DNA of 64,000 nucleotides from Deferrisoma camini S3R1 (GTDB lineage: Bacteria; Desulfobacterota; Deferrisomatia; Deferrisomatales; Deferrisomataceae). Under the pieces are notes generated by a model that was not told the origin of the DNA, did no database searches, and saw only the letters and a program-made list of their open reading frames with translations. Both the position numbers and the translations under genes were made by a program. The stretch lies in NCBI RefSeq assembly GCF_000526155.1, contig NZ_JAFN01000001.1, positions 3,102,264 to 3,166,263 of the forward strand, written 5' to 3'. Shown here piece by piece: positions 31,286 to 39,361 of the stretch (within the stretch, counting starts at the first letter, position 1; each line of letters opens with the position of its first letter).

Positions 31286-31698
31286 GGCCGGCCCTCCTTG
31301 CGGGCGGCCTTCTTCTCCACGGCCCGCAGGAATGGCTCCTGGTCGATCACGAACCGCACGTGGCGGGCCGTGCCGATCTGCTCGAGCTCGTCGAAGCACT
31401 CCACCTCGAACACGTACTTGCGGCCCTCCTTCTCCACCAGCCGGGCCACCGCCCGCACCTTCCAGCCCAAGGGGGTGGGTTTCGTGTGCCGAAGCTCGAC
31501 GAACCCGCCCACGCTCATCTGGCCGGGGCCCAGGTCCGGCTCCATCAGCCGGGCCGCGGCCGCCTCCACCGCGCCCACCAGGAACGGGGTGGCGAACACC
31601 GGGGGAGAGCTGTCCTGGAACCGATGGGCCCCCATGTCCGGGGTTGTGGTCATCTCGTAGGTGAAGGTGTCGCCGATGCTCACGTTCGCGCTCGCCAT
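31282..31698 (-). CDS. FlK-like hot-dog thioesterase
   Basis: 138 residues from the ATG at 31698 (GGAGGACGTCC before it). The hot-dog fold signature is FATPFLVGAVEAAAARLMEPDLG followed by SVGGFVELRHTKPTPLG, where T, E and H are the catalytic-type residues of fluoroacetyl-CoA thioesterase relatives. It likely hydrolyses a short acyl-CoA. Co-transcribed with the GalT-like gene. Confidence 0.8.
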   Translation of the reverse strand: MASANVSIGDTFTYEMTTTPDMGAHRFQDSSPPVFATPFLVGAVEAAAARLMEPDLGPGQMSVGGFVELRHTKPTPLGWKVRAVARLVEKEGRKYVFEVECFDELEQIGTARHVRFVIDQEPFLRAVEKKAARKEGRP

Positions 31699-31990
31699 GG
31701 ACGTCCTCCTGCAACCGGGGAACCGAGGGCAACTTGGTACCCATCCCAACGAAAGTATGGTGCGAGACTCGCGCCCGGCCGGAGCCAGACCCCCACCCCG
31801 CACTCCGGCAATACTTTTGGCATCCGCACCGCATCGAGATCGCGCGGATGCCGCAGTGTCGATCTTACCCATCGACGCGGCCGTTGACTACTCCACGGAG
31901 CCCCAACGCAGGGAAGCCCCTCCAGGCCCCTGCGGGGCCCTACAACGGAGAAGGGTAACGTGCGTTGGTCCGGGGCCATTGCCGGCGGCG
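31699..31990 (+). other. Gene-free interval left of a repeat copy
   Basis: About 290 bases. No supported gene. The last ~30 bases (GTTGGTCCGGGGCCATTGCC) are shared with the flank of the truncated copy at 21196-21223, so the repeat family sometimes extends past the inverted ends. Confidence 0.45.
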
Positions 31991-32176
31991 GGGCATGGGG
32001 CCTGCTTCCGGCCGCGCGCGAAGCCGGGCATTGAGATTCGCCGCGCAGGCACGGGGCAGCGGCGGTGGTTTCATGACCGTTCGGTGGGGCCCGAACGAAC
32101 TCACGGTGCGGAACGTTGGAGGCGCTGCGCGGCGAGCTAAGGAGCCGCGCGCGGCTCTCCGGCAGACCCCATGCCC
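31991..32176 (+). repeat. 185-bp dispersed element, full copy
   Basis: Arms GGGCATGGGGCCTGC (31991-32005) and GCAGACCCCATGCCC (32162-32176). Interior landmarks are shared with the copies at 35876, 39177 and 61744: GAGATTCGCCGCGCAGGCAC, GGTGGTTTCATGACCGTTCGG, TTGGAGGCGCTGCGCGGCGA and the hairpin GAGCCGCGCGCGGCTC. Confidence 0.88.
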
Positions 32177-32275
32177 TCCGAAGGCCTTGGCGTCGGGGCT
32201 CAGGAGCGGCCTGGCCGCCTAGCTGCCTAGCCGCCCGGCAGGCCGAAGGCCCGAGACCGACGACCGAAGTTAAAC
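32177..32275 (-). repeat. Composite repeat modules beside the 32-kb element
   Basis: Read on the minus strand: AACTTCGGTCGTCGGTCTCG, GGGCCTTCGGCCTGC, and GGGCGGCTAGGCAGCTAGGC leading into the element. This is the same order as at 35802-35875, directly upstream of the feo promoter. Confidence 0.7.
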
Positions 32276-32296
32276 GAAGGCCTCGGCAGATTTTTG

Positions 32297-32325
32297 TTGC
32301 AAGTGAGTTGCAATAGTGTTAAAAC
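32297..32325 (+). promoter_or_regulatory. feo promoter with overlapping TTGCAA-N5-TTGCAA operator
   Basis: TTGCAA (32297-32302) as -35, exactly 17 bases, then TAAAAC (32320-32325) as -10. A second TTGCAA (32308-32313) lies in the spacer, forming a symmetrical pair of sites. The DtxR-FeoA protein encoded by the third gene of the operon is the obvious candidate binder (inference). Confidence 0.6.
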
Positions 32326-32356
32326 CCCCAGGGTCGGATCCGTTCGAGGAGGAGCC

Positions 32357-34339
32357 ATGCCTGGTCGTTGTCACTCGTCTGCCGCGCCCCAAGCCGATCC
32401 GTCCCTGCGGAAGATCGTGCTGGTGGGCAACCCCAATGTGGGTAAGAGCGCGCTGTTCAACCGGATCACCGGCACCTACGTGGTGGTGTCGAACTACCCG
32501 GGCACCACGGTGGAGGTGTCGCGGGGAAGGCTGCGTCTGGGGTCCACGGACGTGGAGGTGGAGGACACCCCGGGCATGTACAGCCTGCTGCCCATCACCG
32601 AGGAGGAGAGGGTGGCCCGGGACATCCTCCTGGAGTCCCACGCCGACGCGGTGCTCCACGTGGTGGACGCCAAGAACCTGAAGCGCATGCTGCCCATGAC
32701 CCTCCAGCTGATCGAGGCCGGCCTGCCGGTGGTCCTGGTTCTCAACATGATCGACGAGGCCGAGCGGCTGGGGGTGCGGATCGACACGGATCGGCTCGCC
32801 CGGTCCCTGGGGGTGCCGGTGGCCACCACGGCCGCCCTCACCGGACGGGGGGTGAAGGAGCTGATCGCTCGTCTCGGCGAGGCGGGAAGGGGCCGGACCC
32901 TTCCGGAGATCTACTACGGCCCCGAGGTGGAGGCCGCCCTCGCCCGGGTGGAGCCCCTGGTCCCGGCCCGGGCCGGCCTCTGCCCCCGGGCCCTGGCCCT
33001 GCTGCTCCTCCAGGGTGACGAGCGGCTGGAGGAGACCCTGGGGCTGTCGGCCGCGGACGTGGAGCGGGTGGCCGAGGCCCGCAGTGAGGTGGAGCGCAGG
33101 GCCGGAGCCCCGGCGAGCCTGCTGATCCCCGAGCGCCTCCACGACGAGGCCGCCCGCCTCGCGGACGAGGTGTTCCGGGCGCCGGAGGCCGGGCGGGTGA
33201 CCTGGGCGGAGCGGTTGAGCAAGTGGATGATGCACCCCGTGACCGGTCTGCCGATCCTGGCGGTGGTGCTCTACTACGGGCTGTACAAGTTCGTGGGGGG
33301 GTTCGGGGCGGGGACGGTGGTGGACTTCCTGGAAGGGCACGTGTTCGAGACCTATGTGAACCCCTGGGTCAACGACGCGGTGACCCGATGGATCCCGTGG
33401 CCGTGGCTCCAGGAGCTGATCGGGCTGGACTACGGGGTGGTGACCCTGGGGCTTCGCTACGCGGTGGCGATCATCCTTCCGATCGTGGGCACGTTCTTCA
33501 TCGCCTTCTCGATCATCGAGGACTCCGGCTACCTGCCCCGGTTGGCCATGCTGGTGGATCGGCTGTTCAAGGCGATCGGGCTGAACGGCCGGGCGGTCAT
33601 CCCCATGACCCTCGGGTTCGGGTGCGACACCATGGCTACCATGGTGACCCGTACCCTGGAGACCACCCGGGAGCGGATCATCGCCACGGTCCTGCTGGCC
33701 CTGGCCATTCCTTGCAGCGCCCAGCTGGGGGTGATCCTGGGCATGATGTCGGCCGAGCCCCGGGCCATGGCGGTGTGGGCGGCGTTCGTCATAGGGGTGT
33801 TCCTCCTGATCGGGTGGCTCACGGCCCGGATCCTCCCCGGGGAGCCTCCGATGTTCTACATGGAGATCCCTCCCCTTCGCCTGCCGCGGCCCGGAGCCGT
33901 GGCGGTGAAGACCCTGACCCGCATGCAGTGGTACTTTGCCGAGATCCTGCCCCTGTTCCTGCTGGCCAGCGTGCTGATCTGGCTCGGCAAGATCACCGGC
34001 CTGTTCGACGCGGCGGTGTCCGGCCTGGGCGTGGTGATGAGGTGGATCGGGCTGCCCAAGGAGGCGGCCGTGGCGTTCCTGTTCGGGTTCTTCCGGCGCG
34101 ACTACGGGGCCGCCGGTCTGTACGACCTGCAGTCCCGGGGGCTGCTGACCGGAAACCAGCTGGCCGTGGCCGCGATCACCCTGACCCTGTTCGTGCCGTG
34201 CATCGCCCAGTTCCTGGTGATGCAGAAGGAGCGGGGCACCAAGACGGCGCTGGCCATCGCCGGGTTCGTGTTCACGTTCGCCTTCGGGGTGGGCGCCCTG
34301 GTGAACGTCGTCTTGACGGCCTTGGGGGTGAAGCTATGA
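32357..34339 (+). CDS. feoB: Ferrous iron transporter FeoB
   Basis: 660 residues. N-terminal G domain: GNPNVGKSALFNRITG (G1, about 28), DTPGMY (G3), NMID (G4). A helical GDI-like linker follows, then a membrane domain with about ten helices (GLPILAVVLYYGLYKF; the FGFGCDTMATMVTRTLE motif; FRRDYGAAGLYDL). It imports Fe2+ across the cytoplasmic membrane. ATG at 32357 follows GAGGAGGAG. The stop overlaps the ATG of a Cys-rich peptide. Confidence 0.97.
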   Translation: MPGRCHSSAAPQADPSLRKIVLVGNPNVGKSALFNRITGTYVVVSNYPGTTVEVSRGRLRLGSTDVEVEDTPGMYSLLPITEEERVARDILLESHADAVLHVVDAKNLKRMLPMTLQLIEAGLPVVLVLNMIDEAERLGVRIDTDRLARSLGVPVATTAALTGRGVKELIARLGEAGRGRTLPEIYYGPEVEAALARVEPLVPARAGLCPRALALLLLQGDERLEETLGLSAADVERVAEARSEVERRAGAPASLLIPERLHDEAARLADEVFRAPEAGRVTWAERLSKWMMHPVTGLPILAVVLYYGLYKFVGGFGAGTVVDFLEGHVFETYVNPWVNDAVTRWIPWPWLQELIGLDYGVVTLGLRYAVAIILPIVGTFFIAFSIIEDSGYLPRLAMLVDRLFKAIGLNGRAVIPMTLGFGCDTMATMVTRTLETTRERIIATVLLALAIPCSAQLGVILGMMSAEPRAMAVWAAFVIGVFLLIGWLTARILPGEPPMFYMEIPPLRLPRPGAVAVKTLTRMQWYFAEILPLFLLASVLIWLGKITGLFDAAVSGLGVVMRWIGLPKEAAVAFLFGFFRRDYGAAGLYDLQSRGLLTGNQLAVAAITLTLFVPCIAQFLVMQKERGTKTALAIAGFVFTFAFGVGALVNVVLTALGVKL

Positions 34340-34512
34340 AGTGTGATTTCTGTGGTAGGTGGTTCTCCGAGGACGAGGCGCGCAAGGAGTGTCGGGGCTG
34401 CGCGGTGTTCGGAGGCTGCAAGAACGTGAAATGCCCCTACTGCGGGTACGAGATGCCCCGGGAGGCGGGGTGGGTCCGTTGGCTCCGCACCCGCAAGGAG
34501 AAGCGGTCATGA
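34336..34512 (+). CDS. Cysteine-rich small Feo-associated protein
   Basis: 58 residues with eight cysteines: CDFC, CRGC, GGCKNVKC and PYCGYEM, looking like two zinc-ribbon or metal-binding knuckles, followed by a basic tail. It overlaps feoB and the DtxR-FeoA gene by four bases each side, so it is translationally coupled. Small Cys-rich proteins (FeoC/FeoB-associated type) are common next to feoB; a role in iron sensing or delivery is inferred. Confidence 0.8.
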   Translation: MKCDFCGRWFSEDEARKECRGCAVFGGCKNVKCPYCGYEMPREAGWVRWLRTRKEKRS

Positions 34513-35189
34513 AGTTGGACGAGCGGGCGGAGGAGGCTCTGGAGACCCTGTGGGAGACCTTGGAGGAGGGCAAGCCCCGGAGCACCATGCCGAGCGGCGA
34601 GGATCTCCAGGCCCTGGCGGACCTGGGGTTGGTCACCGGGCAGGGGGAGTCGGTGGGGTTCACCGACCGGGGTAGGGAGGAGGCCCGCCAGGTGATCCGG
34701 CGGCACCGGTTGGCCGAGCGGCTGATGAACGACGTGGTGGACACGGCCCGGGCCGACATGGAGGCAGCGGCGTGCCAGATGGAGCACGCCCTGAGGCCCG
34801 GGGTGGAGGAGAGGGTGTGCGAGCTCCTCGGTCACCCCGAGACCTGCCCCCACGGTCGGCCGATCCCTCCGGGGCCGTGCTGCGAGAGGGCGCGGGCCGA
34901 AGGCGAGCGCTACGTAGCACCCCTGGCCCACCTGCGGCCCGGCGAGGAGGGTACGGTCGCCTACCTGCGCACCCAAGACTCCAAGAAGCTCCAAAAGCTC
35001 ATGGCCATGGGCGTACGGCCCGGCAGCCGGCTGCAGGTGGAGCAGGCGTACCCCGCCTACGTGTTCACGGTGGGGTTCAGCCGGTTCGCGGTGGACGCGG
35101 ACATGGCCGGCCTGATCATGGTGCGCCGGGACGGGGAGCCGCCGCCCCGACGGCGCCGGAGGCGGTGGGGGTTCCGGTTCGGGGGGTGA
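34509..35189 (+). CDS. DtxR-type regulator fused to a FeoA domain
   Basis: 226 residues. Residues 1-65 are a winged-helix region (LQALADLGLVTGQGESVGFTDRGREEA) with RLAERLMNDVVD at the dimerisation part; metal-ligand type residues occur in MEAAACQMEHALRPGVEE and LGHPETCPHG, as in DtxR/MntR. Residues 140-205 are an SH3-like FeoA domain (VAPLAHLRPGEEGTVAYL, LMAMGVRPGSRLQVEQ). Likely senses Fe2+ and controls the operon. C-terminus is a poly-arginine stretch. Confidence 0.85.
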   Translation: MKLDERAEEALETLWETLEEGKPRSTMPSGEDLQALADLGLVTGQGESVGFTDRGREEARQVIRRHRLAERLMNDVVDTARADMEAAACQMEHALRPGVEERVCELLGHPETCPHGRPIPPGPCCERARAEGERYVAPLAHLRPGEEGTVAYLRTQDSKKLQKLMAMGVRPGSRLQVEQAYPAYVFTVGFSRFAVDADMAGLIMVRRDGEPPPRRRRRRWGFRFGG

Positions 35190-35197
35190 TGGGGAGA

Positions 35198-35779
35198 TCA
35201 GGGACGGCCGACGACCAACGGCCACAAGGTGGCCAGGCCGAAGGCGAGGAACAGGAGCCCGGCGATCCTCCGGATCCGGCGGGCAGGGATCCAGCGGTGG
35301 ATCCGGACACCCACCGCCAGGGCCAGGCCGCTCACGCCCCACAGCGCCAGGCAGGAGCCGGCGAACACCTCAAGGGGCGCGGCCCATCGGGCCGCGAGGC
35401 CTGCCGTGGCGAGCTGGGTCTTGTCGCCCAGCTCGGAGACGAGGATCAACAGGAACGAGGTGCCGAACGGCCCCAGGGATCGCGCCCCGGGGCCGCTTTC
35501 GTTTCCGGGCTCGTCCCGGCTCACGAAGGAGAGCCCGCCGAACAGGAGGAACAGGCCGCCTGCCCCGACCTGGATCCAGGCCGGGGGCACCGCGGCCGCA
35601 GCCACCCCTCCCACGGTCACCGCGGCGGCGTTGAGCAGGGCGAACGCGGCCACCACCCCCGCCAGCACCGGCCTCCACGGGTACCGCGCGGCCAGGGCCA
35701 GGGTGGCGAGCTGGGTTTTGTCCCCGAGCTCGGCCACGAACACGAGGCCCAGGGTCGATGCGAACGCCGAGAGGTCCAT
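35198..35779 (-). CDS. GDT1/TMEM165 (UPF0016) family membrane transporter
   Basis: 193 residues with six hydrophobic segments in two repeats, each starting with the family motif: FVAELGDKTQLATLALAARY (about 15) and LVSELGDKTQLATAGLAARW (about 115). Bacterial members export Mn2+ or exchange Ca2+/Mn2+. Being tail-to-tail with the feo operon suits metal balance. The ATG at 35779 is preferred; upstream codons in frame are repeat sequence. Confidence 0.9.
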   Translation of the reverse strand: MDLSAFASTLGLVFVAELGDKTQLATLALAARYPWRPVLAGVVAAFALLNAAAVTVGGVAAAAVPPAWIQVGAGGLFLLFGGLSFVSRDEPGNESGPGARSLGPFGTSFLLILVSELGDKTQLATAGLAARWAAPLEVFAGSCLALWGVSGLALAVGVRIHRWIPARRIRRIAGLLFLAFGLATLWPLVVGRP

Positions 35780-35801
35780 CGGTTCGGTCACCTCGGTAAC
35801 T

Positions 35802-35875
35802 TCGGTCGTCAGTCGACGGTCATCGGTCTGGGGCCTTCGGCCCGCTAGGCGGCTCTCGAACCGCGCCAAAGCCCG
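35802..35875 (+). repeat. Composite repeat modules left of the 35.9-kb element
   Basis: AACTTCGGTCGTCAGTCGAC heptad array, then GGGGCCTTCGGCCCGCTAGG and CGGCTCTCGAACCGCGCC. Nearly identical in order and sequence to 21057-21138. Confidence 0.72.
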
Positions 35876-36060
35876 GGGGCATGGGGTCTGCTGGAGAGCC
35901 GCGTGCGGCTCCTTGGCTCGCCGCGCAGCGCCTCCAACGCTCGTACCGTGAGTTCGTTCGTGCCCGACCGAACTGTTATGAAACCACCGCCGCTGCCCCG
36001 TGCCTGCGCGGCGGATCTCAATGCCCGGCTTCGCACGCGGCCGGAAGCAGGCCCCATGCC
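35876..36060 (-). repeat. 185-bp dispersed element, full copy (inverted)
   Basis: Arms GGGGCATGGGGTCTGC and GCAGGCCCCATGCC. It reads as the reverse complement of the copy at 31991-32176 and keeps the same interior landmarks. Located between the Gdt1 gene leader and the end of the PfkB gene. Confidence 0.88.
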
Positions 36061-36128
36061 TTGCCGCCGAAACTCTGGGGTCGGGTCGGTGCTGTACTTA
36101 CGGGTTCGCAAATAGGCCGCCTCTCGGC

Positions 36129-37028
36129 CTATCGGGGCTCCCAAGGGAACGGGCGGGCTTCGTCCAGCCCGGGAAAGCTCCGACCCCCCAGCCCGCGGCA
36201 GCACAGGCTGGCGACCCGCACGGCCCAGCCGATCGCCGCGGGCACGGCCACGCCCCGGGCCAACGCCAGGGCCAGGGCGCCGTGGAAGGCGTCGCCGGCT
36301 CCGGTGGTGTCGCGGACCTCCACCCGGGGCGCGGGGAACCGCCGGGGTTTCCCGTCGATCCAGGCCAGGGCCCCGTCCGGCCCCAGGGTGGCCAGGCAGA
36401 GGCCCCGGGCCGCCGTGCCGAGCCGCTCCAGGGCCGCGACGGGCGAAAGACCGGGAAACGCCTCGGCCAGGAACGAGCTGCCCGCCGCGAGCACGTCCAC
36501 GAGACCCCAGGTGCGCTCCCAGCCCGGCCGGGCGTGCTCGGCGTCGGCCACCACCAGGGTTCCGGCCTGCCGGCACAGGGGTGCGAGGTAGGGGAGGAGG
36601 TGCTCGGCCTGGGGGTCCACCAGGATCACCGAGGCCTCTGGGATCAGGGAAGGGGGCACGTCCCGTTCGGTCAGCGGCTCGGCCGACGGCTCGTACACGA
36701 TCGTGCGGCTGCCCGTGGCCCGGGAGGCCAGGCAGAACGCCACGGGGGTTCGACCCCGGGGTCGAGGGCAGGGGCCCAGGTCCACCCCGAAGCGGGCCAT
36801 GCGCTGTCGAGCGAACCGCCCCGGGGCGTCTTCGCCCAGCACCCCCAGGAACGCCACCCTCCCCCCCAGGTGGGCCGCCAGGCATGCGGCGGTGGACGCC
36901 TGGCCCCCGCCCTCGGTGAGGCGCTCCCGCAAGGGCGCCTTGGTGTCCTCCGCGGGAAACGAGTCCACCACCAGGATCTCGTCCACGCACGCCCGGCCGA
37001 TGCACACCACGTCGTACCGACGCACCAC
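36129..37028 (-). CDS. PfkB/ribokinase-family sugar kinase
   Basis: About 299 residues. N-terminal YDVVCIGRACVDEILVVD, di-glycine substrate region GGGQASTAACLAAHLGGRVAFLG, and C-terminal ATP/anion-hole signature DTTGAGDAFHGALALALA with catalytic Asp. It phosphorylates a sugar or nucleoside; substrate unresolved. GTG at 37028 has a GGAG 7-8 bases upstream; a TTG at 37058 would add ten residues without a ribosome site. Confidence 0.87.
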   Translation of the reverse strand: MVRRYDVVCIGRACVDEILVVDSFPAEDTKAPLRERLTEGGGQASTAACLAAHLGGRVAFLGVLGEDAPGRFARQRMARFGVDLGPCPRPRGRTPVAFCLASRATGSRTIVYEPSAEPLTERDVPPSLIPEASVILVDPQAEHLLPYLAPLCRQAGTLVVADAEHARPGWERTWGLVDVLAAGSSFLAEAFPGLSPVAALERLGTAARGLCLATLGPDGALAWIDGKPRRFPAPRVEVRDTTGAGDAFHGALALALARGVAVPAAIGWAVRVASLCCRGLGGRSFPGLDEARPFPWEPR

Positions 37029-37122
37029 CCTATCTCCGCTCGCTTGGGGGAGAGGCAACGGGGCGGTAGGGTAGCGGAAAACGGGCCGGAAGGGATAGGG
37101 CGGCGGGCCTGCCCCGGCTGGG

Positions 37123-37311
37123 TCAGCGCGGAACCTTGTCCCAGACCGGGCCGCGCACCTTCACGGAGTGGGGCCCGGTCCAGGTGAGCCGCCACTCCAT
37201 CGAGCAGCCGGGGCAGCGGGCCTGGGCCTGGCCCGGCTCCGGGAAGAACCGCTCGAAGCAGTTCAGGCACCGGACCTGGGCCTTTCGTTTCTCCGCATCA
37301 GCGTTCGGCAT
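37123..37311 (-). CDS. Small zinc-ribbon protein
   Basis: 62 residues with two C-x2-C knuckles (VRCLNCFERF and ARCPGCSMEW), forming one zinc ribbon. Basic N-terminus (AEKRKAQ) and Trp-rich end. GGGGAGA precedes the ATG. Function unknown; it may act in RNA or protein contact. Confidence 0.7.
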   Translation of the reverse strand: MPNADAEKRKAQVRCLNCFERFFPEPGQAQARCPGCSMEWRLTWTGPHSVKVRGPVWDKVPR

Positions 37312-37362
37312 GGTCGAATCTCCCCAGGAGTCAGCTCGAGTGGGCCGCGGGGCGGCCTGTTT

Positions 37363-37398
37363 CTAGAAACTAGAGACTAGAAACTAGAGACTAGAGAA
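37363..37398 (+). repeat. Five tandem 7-base units (TAGARAC)
   Basis: TAGAAAC, TAGAGAC, TAGAAAC, TAGAGAC, TAGAGAA follow one another exactly between 37364 and 37398. The unit sequence differs from the GGTCAAC arrays elsewhere but the period is the same. Confidence 0.85.
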
Positions 37399-37404
37399 AT
37401 TCCT

Positions 37405-37560
37405 GCTATCTCGGCTCGTTAGACGGGCGGCCGCTCCACTGGGCCCCATGTCCCCGAGTTGTGACGCCGGCGTAGCGCTCAGAGATGAAAGAGGTTTTTG
37501 GCCTCCTAGCCTTCCAGCTTTCTAGCCTTTGAGCCTTCCAGCGGGCCGAAGGCCCGAAGG
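37405..37560 (-). repeat. Degraded composite repeat overlapping the aorC 3' end
   Basis: Minus-strand order: GGGCCTTCGGCCCGCTGGAA, octad array (AAGGCTAGAAAGCTGGAAGG), a CCAAAAACCTC stretch and a decayed arm (GACATGGGGCCCAG). The array and palindrome encode the last residues of aorC. Confidence 0.6.
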
Positions 37561-38771
37561 GCGCGCAGGCGCACCGCCCAGGCCGGGGGGGTGCGAACCA
37601 AGGGCTCGGCCTGGACGTGGCGGAGCACCGCCCCGAGCAGGCCGCCGATCCGGGCGGTGTTTCCCAGGGCTTGGGCCCCCACCACCCGGCCGTTGCGGAT
37701 CACCAGGCTCAGCTCCCCGTCCGGGGTGACCCGATGCACCAGGTCGGCCGATCCGTCCCGGTGCTCGGCCGCGGGCAGGCCCACGGACGCGGCCGCCCGG
37801 TCCCCGGCGTGCACCGTGGACACCCCCAGGCTGCCCGGGAACCGGGCCGGCGCGCCGGCGGCCGCCCGGCCGGCGACCCGGCCCTGGAGCCGGGCGTTGT
37901 TCCACAGCATGAACACCCCCCGCCGGCCGGTGAGCCGGTCCACGGTCTCGGCGCAGTCGCCGCAGGCGTACGCACCTTCGAGCCCCGTGGCCATGGTCGG
38001 GTCCGTGGCGATCCCCCCGGAGGGCCCCAGGGGGACCCCCCCTGCCGCGGCGAGCTCCGCCTGGGGTCGCTGGCCCGCCCCGAACACCACCAGGTCCGCG
38101 GGATAGGTGCTGCGGCTCGTGCGAAGCCCTTCGGACCGCCCGGTTCCCAGGACCTCCACGGGGCTCTCGCCCAACACCAGCCGGATACCCATCCGCTCCA
38201 GGGCCTCGGCCAGCCGCCCGGCGATGGGCTCGTCGAACAGCCGGGGCAGCACCCGGTGGCGGCGGCCCACCAGGGTCACGTCCCAGCCCCGCTCCCGCAG
38301 GGCCCAGGCCGCCTCCACCCCCACCAGGCCCGTGCCCACCACCACGGCCCGACCGGCCGGCGCCCGGCGCATCCGGTCGGCATCGCCCAGGGTGCGAAGG
38401 GACAGCACCCCGGGCAGATCCACCCCCGGAAGGTCGGGGAACGCGGCCCGGCTGCCCGTGGCGAACACCAGGCGGTCGAAGGCGAACCGGCCGGAGTCGG
38501 TGACCAGCTCCCGGCGGTCCGGGTCCCACTCCCGGACCGGATCGTTCAGGCGAAGCTCGATGCCGGCCCGGGCGTACTCCCCGGGTCGGCGCAGCACCGT
38601 GCGCTCCCGCGGAATCTCCCCGGCCACGTAGTCGGCCAGCACGCAGGGGCTGATCAGCGGGTCGGGCTCGGCCGTGAACACCACCACCCGGGCCGTGGGG
38701 TCGGCCCGTCGGGCGGCGAACGCGGCCTCGTCGCCGGCGATGCCGCACCCCACCACGGCGATGGTCGGCAC
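37506..38771 (-). CDS. aorC: FAD-dependent NADH oxidoreductase subunit of the AOR system (AorC-like)
   Basis: 421 residues. FAD-binding TIAVVGCGIAGDEAAFAARR at the N-terminus, NAD-binding AVVVGTGLVGVEAAWALRERG near 145, and the second FAD motif GAYACGDCAETVDRLTG near 260. This pyridine nucleotide-disulfide oxidoreductase family member lacks the redox CxxxxC. As in Aromatoleum AOR it would pass electrons from the ferredoxin-like subunit to NAD+. The final FGPLEGSKARKLEG is encoded by repeat sequence, so the original C-terminus may have been different. MoaD-like gene 2 bases upstream. Confidence 0.75.
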   Translation of the reverse strand: MPTIAVVGCGIAGDEAAFAARRADPTARVVVFTAEPDPLISPCVLADYVAGEIPRERTVLRRPGEYARAGIELRLNDPVREWDPDRRELVTDSGRFAFDRLVFATGSRAAFPDLPGVDLPGVLSLRTLGDADRMRRAPAGRAVVVGTGLVGVEAAWALRERGWDVTLVGRRHRVLPRLFDEPIAGRLAEALERMGIRLVLGESPVEVLGTGRSEGLRTSRSTYPADLVVFGAGQRPQAELAAAGGVPLGPSGGIATDPTMATGLEGAYACGDCAETVDRLTGRRGVFMLWNNARLQGRVAGRAAAGAPARFPGSLGVSTVHAGDRAAASVGLPAAEHRDGSADLVHRVTPDGELSLVIRNGRVVGAQALGNTARIGGLLGAVLRHVQAEPLVRTPPAWAVRLRALRAFGPLEGSKARKLEG

Positions 38772-38773
38772 GG

Positions 38774-39058
38774 TCAGCCCCCGGCCATCATGAACAGGAA
38801 GGTGATCTCGTCGTCCGGCCCCAGGGGGGTGTCGGGCCGGTCCCGGGGGATCCAGTCGTCCCCGTTGCGGATCACCTGGACCGTGGGCCGCACGTGCCCC
38901 TCCTCGGTCACCACGGCGTCGTCCACCGGCACGCCCTGCGCGCGCAGTGCCTCGAGCAGGCCGGCCAGGGTGGGGGGGTCGGCCTCCACCCGAAACTCGG
39001 TGCGGCCGAGGATTCGCTTGATCTCCGGAAAACCGAGAAATCGCACCACGATCGCCAT
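38774..39058 (-). CDS. MoaD/ThiS-family protein of the AOR operon
   Basis: 94 residues. Beta-grasp opening (VVRFLGFPEIKRILGRTEFRV), PTLAGLLEALRAQGVP and the C-terminal DEITFLFMMAGG ending in the di-glycine that is thiocarboxylated to donate sulfur. It probably serves pterin maturation for the tungsten enzyme. Position corresponds to AorD of Aromatoleum-type operons. Confidence 0.85.
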   Translation of the reverse strand: MAIVVRFLGFPEIKRILGRTEFRVEADPPTLAGLLEALRAQGVPVDDAVVTEEGHVRPTVQVIRNGDDWIPRDRPDTPLGPDDEITFLFMMAGG

Positions 39059-39073
39059 GGCGGTTCTCCGATC

Positions 39074-39117
39074 TGGGCCTTCGGCCCGCGGGGCAGCTGG
39101 GAATCTCCGGCAGGCCA
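39074..39117 (+). repeat. Composite repeat fragment inside the AOR operon
   Basis: TGGGCCTTCGGCCCGCGGGG plus a short AGCTGGGAATCTCC run lies directly upstream of the moaD-like gene. The next 60 bases show no other feature. Confidence 0.6.
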
Positions 39118-39176
39118 CGAGGTGGCCTGTTTGCGAAAAAGGAACTTGCACGGATCCCCGAGCAGTTTCAGCGGCA

Positions 39177-39361
39177 GGGGCATGGGCTCTGCTTCCGGCC
39201 GCGCGCAAAGCCGGGCATGAGATTCGCCGCGCAGGCACGAGCACCAACGGTGGTTTCATGACAGTCCGGCCGCAGACGAACGGTCTCACGGTACAAGCGC
39301 GGGAGGCGCTGCGCGGCGAGCATAGGAGCCGCACGCGGCTCTCCAGCAGACCCCATGCCCC
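39177..39361 (+). repeat. 185-bp dispersed element, full copy, inside the AOR operon
   Basis: Arms GGGGCATGGGCTCTGC and GCAGACCCCATGCCCC. Interior landmarks are conserved (GAGATTCGCCGCGCAGGCAC, GGTGGTTTCATGAC, GGAGGCGCTGCGCGGCGAGC, GAGCCGCACGCGGCTC). It separates aorA from the moaD-like and aorC genes, so the transcript must pass through it or be terminated or processed there. Confidence 0.88.

Noticed and set aside
31965-32222. Small protein encoded by the 185-bp element (a frame reading GSGGGFMTVR... is open in some copies)
   Set aside because: Single-base insertions between copies shift the frame and stop codons interrupt it in others; conservation follows base blocks and hairpins, not codons.
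37363-37398. CRISPR-like array
   Set aside because: Units are 7 bases with no spacers and there are no cas genes nearby.
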